Source: Dastarcus helophoroides (Eukaryota; Arthropoda; Insecta; Coleoptera; Bothrideridae). Taken from it: 64,000 nt of DNA. The stretch is from contig CM053331.1 in assembly GCA_028583605.1 (NCBI GenBank), positions 30,130,177-30,194,176 of the forward strand. Direction: 5' to 3'. The notes below the pieces were generated by a model. The model saw only the letters and a program-made list of their open reading frames with translations. It did not search any database and had not been told where the DNA came from. Shown one piece after another: positions 1 through 11,100 of this stretch; position 1 is the stretch's first letter; each line of letters opens with the position of its first letter. Position numbers and translations under genes: made by a program.

Positions 1-500
1 TTGTTGAAGATGTCTATTGTTTAAAAAATCGATTTTTGGAAATTTCGACGCTTTTCAGATTTCGATTTTTTCTATATTTAGATTTTTTTTAAATTCAAAT
101 ATTTTACCTAATCTGAATTTTTTTATTTTCGTTTACTTAGAATATTTAGATTTTGTTTGAAAATTTAAACTTATTTTTAAGATTTGCACTTTTCTTTTGA
201 AAATCTTGATTTTTCAAACTTTCAACCTTTTTAAAAATTCCCCTTTTTTTAGCGGCCTTTTTCATTTTTTTAATAGGTTTCGGCTTTTTCTCGAAATTTG
301 TATTTTGTTATAAATTCGGACTGTCTGAAAAATTCTGCTTTTTTGAAAATCTTACTATTTTAAAAATTTCAATTCCTGAATTTTTGACCTTTGAAAAGAG
401 CAGTTTTTTTAAATTTTACTCTTTTTGAAAATCTTGCCTTTTTGAATATTTCACTTTTTTCAAAATTTTGACCTTTAAAAATTGCGATTTTTCAAAATGG

Positions 501-648
501 TTGAAATACAAATCTTGTTCCCTGAAACCAAGAAAGGTTAAAAAACACAACAAAGGATGCTCTAACACGTTTCGACAGCCAAGCTATCATCTTCAGAGAG
601 ATACTATTTCAATTTTTGAAGATAACCAAGGACCAATTGGTTTCACCA
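501..648 (-). repeat. hammerhead-bearing foldback repeat, copy 1
   Basis: Shares with three other copies the modules TTGTYCCCTGAAACCAAG, ACACAACAAAGG, the central 41-nt motif and the end AAGATAACCAAGGACC. This copy has one long arm and a shortened second arm. It lies inside the T-rich quasi-repeat. Confidence 0.75.
560..600 (-). ncRNA. hammerhead-ribozyme-like motif, copy 1
   Basis: On the minus strand the order is CTCT (stem I), CTGAAGA (fits core CUGANGA), one extra U, stem II GATAGC/GCTGTC with a UUG loop (one G-U pair), GAAA, a 2-bp stem III C(GU)G, then U and AGAG closing stem I. Core and helices are complete except for the extra U. Activity is not demonstrated. Confidence 0.45.
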
Positions 649-2179
649 AAATCAAAATGGTTAGTTTTTAAAAAACTTCGATCTTACTTTTTCAATATTC
701 TCCTTATTGAAAAGATTTGATCTTTTTTGCAAAATCATACCTTTTTTTAAAAATTATTGACCTTTATTCGAAGTTTTGACTTTTTTAAAAGCGACATCTT
801 TTAAATATCCTCATTTTTTTAAGATTCAATCTTTTGAAAATTTCCACTGTTTTGAAAAAAGTCACTTTTTTGAATATTTCTATTTATTTAAAATTTTCAA
901 TTTTTTTCGCAATATCGACTCTTTTCTAGATTTCAATTTTTTTTTCAAAATTTTGCCTCTGATTATTTCTATTCTATTCTATTTTTTTAATCTGATTTAA
1001 AAATTTTGACTTTTTTGAAAATGTTAGTACTTCCGTTGAAAATTTCAAATTTCATAGTTTCCAGTTTTTTCAAAACTTACCCTCTTTTAGATATGACTTT
1101 TTCTCAAATTTTAGATTATTTAGAAAATTTTGATTTAATTTCAGCTTTTGAAAATTTTAATTTTTGAAAAACTTTACATTTAAAAATTTCAATTTTATTG
1201 AAAATTTTTACTTCTACTTTTTTTGTTACTATTTTGAATACTTCTTCTCAAAATTTCTTTCTACTTTTTTTCAAAATATTGATTTTTTCGAAAAATTTCA
1301 CTTTTAAAAAAATCAGTAAAAATGTTTACTTTTTGGTTGCAATTTCGATTATCTTTAATTCGAATATTTCAAAATTTTGACCTTTGTTGAGTTATTCCAA
1401 CATTTCAAATCTTGTTCAGAATTTTTATTTTCCCAGATTAAATTTTGGGGGAATTTTGTGTTCTGAGATTTTTTATTTTATAGTAAAATTTCAACTTTTT
1501 TGCGATTTTTTTTTTAATTATATCCACGTTTTTTAAAATTCCGATCGATTTTCAAAAATTTTATTTGTTTCCTCAGTTTTTACTTTACTTGGAAGATTTT
1601 ATTTTTCAAAAATTCTACTTTTTTGGAAACTTTTAATCTTGTTAATAAATACTTACTTTTTGTGGAATTTTTTTATTTTTTAAAATTTTGTGCCTTTCAA
1701 ATTTTAATTTTTTTTTCAGAATTTCTTCTTTTTCTCTTGTTAATTTTTTTTTCAAAATTTCCATTTTTTTCTTCAAAATGTCATATTTGTCTCCAAATTT
1801 TGAAATTTTAACTCGATAAGTTTTTTGCAATTTTTAATTTTTTAAAATGTCGAAAACTTATATAATTTTCAGTTTTATCAAAAATTCCAACCATTTTTTC
1901 CAATTTTTGTTCGTTTCCTGAAGTTTCGACTTTCTTTTGAAATTTATGACTTATTTTTGAAATTTCGACTAAATTTCTTAATATTTCGGTTTTTTTAAGT
2001 TTGAACTTTCTTAAAGTTCCGTCTTGCTTTCATAGTTTTTTTCTTTTTTAAAATTACCTTTTTTCAAAATTTTGACTCTTGAAGTTTTTAATTTGTTTTT
2101 TTTTTAATTTTGACCCTTCTAAATGTATTGTGGAGTCAAAATTGTTCTCGAAAACTTAATTTTCTTAAAGTTTTTCCAG

Positions 2180-2770
2180 TATATAATTAAATATCATCCT
2201 TCACCCTCTCCCAAACTTCAATTTTTAAAATTGACCAAGTATGTGTTTTTTTTTCATTGCTTTTATAATATTCTTTGTTCAAAAGATTTGGTTATAAAAT
2301 GTTTTTTAAAATTTTTTCCTTACCAAATTTTGATACCTCCTTTTACTCCCTTAGAACTTTAATTATTAAAATTGGCAAAACAAGTGTTTCATTATTTCTT
2401 TTATAGATTATTTTACAAAATTTCAGTTCCTAAAACAGATTATTAATTTTGTTCCATGACAAACTCAAATTCGATTTCATTTAATTTTTCGCTTTTGGGG
2501 GTTGAATTGTTAAAATCGTCCAAGTACGAGTCTAATAATTTTTTTCGAAGATTATTTACATGAAAGTCCAAGTTTTAAAATGCATTATTAACGCTGTTCC
2601 ATGCTAATTTCAAGACTCTATTTCACCCCCTTACAGGACGAGTTTTCAAAAATCCCCTATTATTGATTATCTGTGCCAAGAAACGAATCTTCTATCCACA
2701 TTTCATGTTTCTACCTTTAGCAGTTAAGGCTGTGTGTTAATGATTAGGTTTTTTAGTCAATTAGAAGTTC
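2180..2770 (+). repeat. RTE-like retrotransposon tail relic
   Basis: Recurring modules of the type TTTCACCCCCTTA followed by an AATTTTTAAAATTG block, and the segment TTTCATGTTTCTACC followed by TTTAGCAGTTAAGGC at about 2700-2735, resemble the repeated 3' tails of insect RTE-type LINEs as I remember them. There is no coding capacity. A related module occurs at 21780-21980. Confidence 0.45.
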
Positions 2771-3120
2771 TCTATAATATTATTAGAGATAATGTAAATT
2801 ATTAGTTTTTTTGTAATTTTCACTTTTCTATGGACTTCATGTCCAATTTTCACATTTTTCCTAAAATTTTGATTTGGAACTTGGAATTTAGACTCTCGTT
2901 GGTCTGCAACTGGGATTTATTTCCATGTATGAATATTTCTTAACTATTTCAAAATCTCTAAAGCAATTTAAAAAATTAACAAACAATTGTGGGCAAAACA
3001 CTCAATTAGCATGTTATTAGGTAACGTAATATTTTTGTTGCATAGATAAATTTTTCAATAACAAAACGTTTGTCAATTTATTTTCAATAGTAAATGGGAA
3101 ATAATAAATGCAATAAGAAG
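2771..3120. other. non-coding AT-rich stretch, nothing recognised
   Basis: No ORF, repeat or regulatory motif can be supported between the RTE-like tail and the probable Sir2 3' UTR. Confidence 0.5.
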
Positions 3121-4818
3121 AAACAATATTTATTGCTTTAGTAACATTAAAATATATACAGTATAAATAAATTGAAAAGAAATAACAAAATAGTACAATT
3201 TACAATATATTTGTTTAATATCATGACAAAAACTAAAAGTAAACATTTTTCCTACGCCTAATTTGGCTTAAAAAGTAATAAATAAATAATTGTAAAAAAA
3301 TAACCCTACAATATTCTCTCTTAAGATACAAAACAATACAAAAGGACTCAATACACACTGTACAAAAAATACTTCAAGTACTGGAACTAGAAATTAGAAG
3401 CTTACTTTTGGGTGTCTTAATTGAAAAAATGAATATAAATTGTTCATCACTATTAACCACTAAATACTAAATTTAAATAGCAAAGAACATATCCTTTACA
3501 TTTCTTACCCAATTTGTAATATTAACTTTCTAAAACTATGGACCTGACAACTTGAAAATGAAAACTGAAGTAATTTTGGGTTTTCAGATTTTAAAACAGG
3601 ACGAAGAAGCGTTTAAAAGATATGAACTTTGTTTAAATTTCTTTCAACATGAACCCTGATAATGAAAATACTTAGCATTAAGGGGGGTATTATTTCTTAA
3701 CTATATATATAAAATAAATGTTCCTCATAAGCTGTTACAAAGGACATAAGTTAGAAAAGCTTTATTTACATATATATACTATATGCCAGGATATTAGACT
3801 TGTACTTTTCAAAAGTTATAGTCTACAAAAGAGAATTTAGTGATTGTAGTTTTTAAATATATAATGAAAAATATAAAATAAACGAAACTGTTGTAAAGTC
3901 GAGGCTAAATGAAAAATGCAAGTCTTTGTGTAGGTACATAAAATAAAGTTAAAAAATATCTAATTTACAAGTTACTTAGTTGGCTTCAGCTTCATTTATA
4001 AATAAATGAAACTTGGCCAACTCATTTAATATCCCCTTAAAAAAAAGGAATTACTAAAAATGCGCACATGGAATCAGTCAAAAGTTTTAGCACATTTTCA
4101 TCCGTTTACTTAATCCATGCATACACACAGAAAAGTAGAAGTGAAAGTAAACTAAGGATACGCTTGTGGCAGCTTCTCAATGGAGAATTTCCATTTTATT
4201 TAGTGTCAGATCTTGCGAAAAACTCACTATTTTGATCAACTTCATATTGCCCCAGAAACCGTCATCGAACCAGTTAATTAAATAAAACAATTCACCGTGA
4301 TTAGGTAAAATGGACACATTTTTAGAAATAGCATTTTTTAAATATATATATAAAAAAGTTTTCAACAAGTTCATATGCGCACAGGAAGTAGCGAAAAATA
4401 CCATGAAAAACCACCAGTTAATCAGCTTTAGTCTACAATAGTATTAAGAATGATAGGTTTTTGTAAGTGTGGAGGAATTTGTTTGAAATTTACACACCAA
4501 ACATTTTCGCCACCAAAGAACCATTTCACATTCTAAAATAATTCCATAAAAAAATATATTTTTCTCGCCAGGAGATGAGTACATTTTACTTGGTATTGTT
4601 AAGCAGGTACTTGATTCAATATGTTCCGTTAATCAAAATACTGGTTCAACCGAAAATGTATTGTACTATGTAAAATAAAAGTAAAAAAATAGAACTCCTG
4701 TAATAATTTGTCAGACATTTCATGGACCTAAAAATAATCTAAAAATTTACCAATAAGTCAACAACGAAGAACAAATTTAATAAATAGTTAACCCTAAACT
4801 GATATCTTTAAAAAATGT
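3121..4818 (-). other. probable Sir2 3' untranslated region
   Basis: No coding sequence. Unlike the flanking DNA to the left, this stretch lacks the GAAATTTCGAC quasi-repeat and reads as ordinary unique AT-rich sequence. Minus-strand polyadenylation hexamers (TTTATT on the plus strand) occur near 4186 and near 3128. The true 3' end is not determinable here; transcript data would decide it. Confidence 0.35.
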
Positions 4819-5104
4819 CTAAAATTTAGTCTCACTGTCTGTCTCGCTGCCGGACGAATCCGAACTTGATATATCTTCCGTGCGACAGAATTTTTCATCC
4901 GGATCGTAGAATACTTCGGCGCCTGGAAAGATATACCTGCTGGGCGGCACCAAGTGGAAGGAATTCGGCGGCAGACGTTCCGCGAGGCTCTTTTTCAGCT
5001 TGGGCTGCCAGAAACCTCGCAGTTCCGAACTGCTTACGGCCTCATACCTTTTGCTCTCTATACTGCTTATTGATGACGATTCTGAATATTTCTTCATGGG
5101 TTCC
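4819..5104 (-). CDS. Sir2: Sir2 exon 5 (C-terminal exon and stop)
   Basis: Acceptor GGTGCAG|GG at 5106-5105; stop TAG at 4821-4819. It encodes REPMKKYSESSSISSIESKR, then the block LRGFWQPKLKKSLAERLPPN followed by FHLVPPSRYIFPGAEVFYDP, and an acidic phospho-acceptor-like tail (DISSSDSSGSETDSETKF). The segment ending in RYIFPGAEVFYDP resembles the conserved C-terminal regulatory segment of SIRT1-type proteins, which folds back on the catalytic core in the vertebrate enzyme. This conservation supports a functional C-terminus. Confidence 0.92.
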
Positions 5105-8100
5105 CTGCACCAAAAATAATTACATTAAAGAAATTAAGTTGATAAAATTAATGGAATTCCAATAGGATTCCCAGACTATTAGCATTCGATTACCAAACAA
5201 GAGGTCCTCAGGCTTCCAAAATAATTTTTGTTGATGAACTCGAACACTATTTTTTTCAATATTTTTCGTTCAAAAATCATTTTGGGCGATAAAAAAGAGG
5301 TCCTCTACATCATTTATCTTATTTCATTACAGTTCTCAGCTCTAAATTACCAAACAAATCTATGTTCATGTCTGGAATTAAAGGTGGACCGAACTTGGTT
5401 TAATTACTGTCTGGGCGAAATCCGGACGTCTGGCAACTATAAATTCGAGGTATAAATTTTATCTCCAAATTTGGAGACGTTTTTTTTTATAAAAAAAGTT
5501 TGTTATTTCAAAATTTTACCTATCCAAAACTTTGCCTTTTTCCAAAATTTGGTATTTTTTTGAAAATTTCGAATTTTCTTCAATATTCAGACTCGACAAT
5601 TTTGACTTTATTTAAAATTTGATGCAATGGAAATTTTTTTCAAATTTTGACTTTTTTTTTAATTATTGACATTTGTTTTCAAGTTGCGATTTTTAAATCA
5701 GTTCGACTTTCCTGATAATTTTGTCTTTTCTTAAGTAAAGGGACTTTTTGGAAATTTAGGTTTTTTGAAGAGTTGATTAAAAATTCTTCAATTTTTTTAA
5801 AGTTGGACACTTTAAAAATTTTGTTGAGAATTTCGTCATTTTCTGAAAGACTCGCAATGGAGAATGTCAAAATTTTGAAATTTTTTGATCTTTTAGAAAA
5901 TCCTTACTTTTGGAAATTTTAACTTTCTATGAAAATCCTAACATTTTTCAAAATTTCGATTGAATTAAAAAATTTTGATTTTAAAATTTTCGACCTTTTC
6001 AACATTTTAACTTGTTTTTTTTTTTAATTTCTATTCTTTTCAAACTTCTTTATTTTTTCAAAATGTTAGATTTTATTAAAAATTTCAATTCTAAAATTTT
6101 GACTTCTCTTATAAATTTGAAATTTTTTTAAAAAATTGGTCTGATAGTTGGACAGAGGGATAACGCGATAGGCGAGACTTTCTCTTTTCTCGGCTTCGAG
6201 AAAAAGTCAAAATTTCTGAAAAAAGTCAAAATTTCCACAAAAAACTGAAATTTTGAAGTTTAAATTCTGAAAACAATCATATCTTACAAAAAAGAGACGA
6301 AATTTAATAACAAAAGTTGAAGTTTTCAAAAAAAGTAGAAATTCTGAGGAAAAAATTCCAAAATTTTAAAAATCGAAAATTTGAGACAAATTAAATTTTT
6401 AATTTTTTCAAATAAAAATCCAGTTTACTACGTAACAATCGAAACTTGGGGAAAAAGTCGAAATTTTCACAAAAAATTGAAATTTTAAAAAAACTTTAAA
6501 TTCTGAAAGTCAGAGTACCTTAGGAAAATAGCCGAAATTTGATGACAAGAGGTTACCCTTTTCAGAAAAGTGAAAATTCTGGAAAGTTCGAAAATTTTAA
6601 AAACCGAAATTTTGGGAAAATTCCAATTTTTTTTAAAAAGTGAAAATTTTCAAAAAAAGTCGAATTTTTCAATTTTTAAAACAAAAATACCATTTACTAC
6701 ATAAAAGTCGAAGCTTCGAAAAAAAGTAAAATAAAGTCGAAATTTCACAAAAAATTTGAATTCTGGGAAAAATATATCTTAAAAAAAAAGCCGAAGTCTG
6801 ATGACAAAAGGTTGACATTTTCAAAAAAGTAAACCTTCTAAAAAAAAGTTCCAAACTTTTAAAAAACGAAATTGTAAGAAAAATCCAATTTTTCAAACAA
6901 GTGAGAATTTTCAAAAAAAAGTCGAATTTTTAACATTTTTAAATAAAAAACCAATTTGCTTCATAAAAGTCAAAACTTTTGAAAAAAGTCGAAATTTAAA
7001 AAAAATGTCAAAGCTTCGAAAAATAATCAAAAATTTGAACAAAAATGAAAAATAAAAAAGTGATTTTCAACAGCAATATTTCATCAGAATCAGGCTTAAC
7101 AAAAATTAAAAATTTTGAAAATAAATCAAAATCTTAAAGATAGTCAAAACTGTGAAAGAGTTAAAATTTATAAATGAAGCTAAAAATTGGAAAAAGTAAA
7201 AATTAAAAAAAAATGGAAAATTGGAGATCGGAAATTTTTAAAATATAAAGTCGAAATGTTTAAAAGTCAACTCGAAACGAGGAAAAGCTGAAAATTTTAA
7301 AACAAGTCGAATTTAGAATGAAAATGTTTTATAAAAATCAAATTTAAAGTCAGGTTTGCAAAAGAGTTGAAATTTCGAGCCAAATTTTAAAAAACGTCGC
7401 AAAAATTTTCAATAACAAGATAGGAATTTCGAAAAAAGGTAAAAATGTTCAACAATAAGGTCAAAAATGTGGTAAAGCCAAAATTTTCCAAAAACTTTAA
7501 AATAAAGTCAAAATTAAAAAAATTAAACTATTGAAAAGCAATTTTCCAAAAAGAAATTTTTTAACAAAAACAAAAATTATCATAAAAAGTTTCCAAAAAA
7601 GAAAATGAAAATATACCCAAAAATCATTACTTTAAAGCTGAAGGTAGGTAAGAATTTCAAAAAAAGTCGAAATTTTCCAAATTAAGTCAAAATTTCGAAA
7701 CAAAGTTGAAATTTTGGGGGTCTAATGCGAAAATGTAGTCATTCTGAAAAAGTTGATATTTTAAAATGTCGAAATTTTCAAAATACATAATTCTACATTC
7801 CCAATCAAAATTGAATTCTTCAGAAAAAGTCGGAATTTCTAAAAAGGTGACCCAAGAATTCTTGCCCTTGCGCGGACGAAGGCGCGGGTATCAGTTAGTA
7901 TATATATATAAAACCTTATTATAAGCGAAGACCGCTGTATATAAAAAAGTAAAATTGTCCCCAAAATGTATAATTTGTTGTCTTCACATATAAAAGACAA
8001 GCAGTTATGGAATTTTTGATAGAACATCTCACCTGTTGTCATCTGAATTTTCTTCAGACAATTCATCCTCGTATTTCGTTTCCAAGTCAGTAAAATTCGA

Positions 8101-11100
8101 ATTATCGCCGATACCAGAATCCCTCGCCGAATCTATAGACATATGCCTCTCTTTACCAGATTTCGTGTCCATCAAATCACTAGACGAAGAATCCAACTCA
8201 AAGCAGTGCATCTGCTCTTTATCAGTTAATGTAATTGACGTCTGATAACACTTGCAAGTTTCTACAGTTAAGGAACTACTCTTTGTACTAAGGTTGCATT
8301 TGCAAACCACCTCATTAGCCGAAACATCCTTCGCAGCTAAATTAATCGCCTCTTTGGTTATTTCCAGCTCTCCGTTATCACTCAATGACTCTTCCAACGG
8401 CAGCAAGTGGGAAACTTCCTGCAGCTGAGTAGAATCACATATACCTTCCTCCCAAACCGACCCGAGCAGTTGACATAAATGGTTCACGATGACATCGCAA
8501 TCACCCAACAGTTCCACATCGAAATGACATTGGGGTAGCGGCTCCCGATTTATTAATATTTGGGGGACGTCGGGCGGCAGAGAACTAGGAATTAGCGCCA
8601 CAGGCCTCACCTTCAAAGAGCTACCGATGACGAGGAGGAGGTCGCATTTGGATTTGTCTTCGCTCATAGATTCGTGAAATGATTCCGGTAAACCTTCCCC
8701 GAAGAAAACAATGTCTGGTTTCATGATACCGGAAGCGACCAATTCCCTAAAAACAGAACGTAATTGTTTGCACTTTAATGGGTAATTTTGGGGATTTACC
8801 TGTAGTCGTTTCCCTCGCTAATTTTGACGTCCAATGTTGAAACGAAATTAGGTTTTCCTTCATTACACTTTTCGCAGAGGGGTATTTGTTGGGCTAATAC
8901 TATTTCCTTGATGTGTTCCGCTGTGACTTGATGGTTGCATTTTGTACATGTTGCTGTGGCGAAGGAACCGTGGCATTCGATGACTCTGTCAATATTTGCA
9001 ACTTTTTCTAATGTATCTATGTTTTGGGTGTAATTCCGTAATAATTTATTTTGTTTTTCCACCAGTTTAATAAATCTGTAACAAAAGATTGCTTTGATTA
9101 ATTCCCTTCTTGGCTAAGGTGATAGCAAAAAAAAATTAAATTTCGACTTACTTTTCAGACTTCTAAGTTTAAACTTGGAATTTTTAATTTTTCTTTCAAA
9201 CTGTTGACAACGTTTTAAGAACGAAGTTTTTCTTCCTTTGAAGCCAAAAGTTTCGCAGTAAAATTTAAAATGACTTTTTTCATTAAAATTTCGACCTATC
9301 AACGAAATCAAACTTTTTAAAAATATTTCAATATTTTTTATCGAAATGTCAAGAAAAAAGGTTTACATTTCTTTGATGAGCCAAAAGTTTAAGAAAAGTG
9401 TAAAATTTTTAAGTTCAACAATTCAAAAGCTTGAGAAAAAAATACAAAATTCGAAATTGTGAGAAAATTTAAAATGGAAAATGTCCATGGGTACAAAAAA
9501 TCGCTTGAAAATTTGTCACAATGCAGTTTAGATGTCTAGGAAATTGGTCATTATTTAGAAAAGAAAAAGGCCGAAATTTAAAACGTGCAAACTGCAATGT
9601 CAAAATGTTTAGAAAGTCGAAAATTGAGAAAAATTATAATTTTCAGTCAAAATTTTAAAAAAAGTCGAAATTAAGGCAAAATTTTTCAAAAAATTCGATA
9701 TTTTCAAAACGTCAAAATTTTTAAAGTAAAAATTACGAAGATTGCAAAAAAAATCGAAGTTTTCAAAGTGTCAAAATTATCAAAATGTGAAAATTTTCAA
9801 AAAAGTCGAAAAGTTCAAAGAGGCAAAATTTAAAAAAAATTAAATTCTACAAAAATATTTCGAGTGCAAAAAATTGTTAAAGAGTACAACTTTTCTAGAT
9901 AAGTCATAGCTTCAAAAAAGAACGCCGAAATTTAAAAAGTGAAAACTTAGAAATATCGAAATGTTTAAAAGAAGAAAAAAAATGTAATTTTCGAAAACTC
10001 AAAATTTTCAAAAAGTCAATATTAAGTCGGAAATTTCAAAAAGCCTTTTTTAAAAATGATGAAAATGTGAATAGTCGAAATTTTCAAAATGTTAAAATTA
10101 GGAAATTCGTAAAAAAATCGAAATTTTCATAAAGTTGAAATTATCAAAATATTAGAATTTTCAAAAAAAGTCGAAATGTTCAAAAAAAGTACATTTTCAA
10201 TAAATTGAATTTTTCAAAAAAAAACTGAATTTTCGGCGAAAAAAATTCTTTAGTCTAAATTTTCTAAAATGAGTCATCATTTAGAAAAAACGCCGAAATT
10301 TATTAAGTGGAAATTTTAGAATGTCAAAATGTTAAAAATTTCAAAAAATCGTAATTTTCAAAGGTTCAAATTTTCAAAAAAAAGTCGAAATTAAAACCAA
10401 AAATCGTCATACAAATTGTCATTTTGATAAAATTCGAAAATTTCATGAAGTTGAAATGATCAAAATGTAAAGATTAAAAAAAAATCGAAATTTTGAAAAA
10501 AAACGCAAAATTTTCTAAATAAATCATAACTTGGAAAAAACGCCTAAATTTAAAAAGCGGAAACTTTGAAATGTCAAAATGTTTGAAAAGTCAAAAATTC
10601 AACAACAAAAATTGTAATTTTCAAAAAGACATAATTTTCATCAAGTCGACATTAAAAAAACGAAAACTCTTCTAAATAAATCATAACTTGGAAGAAACGA
10701 CGAAATTTAAAAAGCGGAAACTTTGAAATGTCAAAATGTTTAAAAAGTCAAAAATTAAAAAAAAAAGTAATTTATAGTCAAAATTTTCAAAAGAGTTAAA
10801 ATTAAAAGACAAAATTTTCACCAGGTCATCATTTTTTAAAAAGTCGAAATTTTGAAAAGCCAAAATTTTTAAAATCAAAATTGTGTACTAACCTGTGGCA
10901 TGGGCTGGGCTGAAATTTCCCCGGGTAGATATCCCTGGCGAATTTGAAAAACGGTCGCGGGTCTTGGCTGAAGTAACTAATATCGAACATGGCTTGCGGG
11001 TCGGGGAGATCGGGAAAATCAATGGCCAGCCTAGAGTAAATTCCATCCCTCGATCGAAAATCCGGAATGCCACAAGATACAGAGACCCCGGCTCCGGTAA

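Larger units (their letters stand above)
1..2120. repeat. diffuse GAAATTTCGAC-type quasi-repeat, T-rich strand on plus
   Basis: The stretch is built from irregular 16- to 22-bp modules resembling TTTTGAAAATTTCGACTTTT with heavy variation. No gene is visible; the open frames are Phe/Lys-rich by-products of the composition. It is interrupted at 501-648 by a foldback repeat. Confidence 0.7.

Noticed and set aside
776..1380. Phe/Leu/Lys-rich ORFs in the T-rich blocks, resembling membrane proteins
   Set aside because: TTT/TTC/AAA/ATT codons result from the quasi-repeat composition. There are no conserved motifs, and similar ORFs arise in every frame of all such blocks.
8036..8245. Plus-strand ORF MSSEFSSDNSSSYF...
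   Set aside because: Exact antisense of the Ser/Asp-rich tail in Sir2 exon 4.
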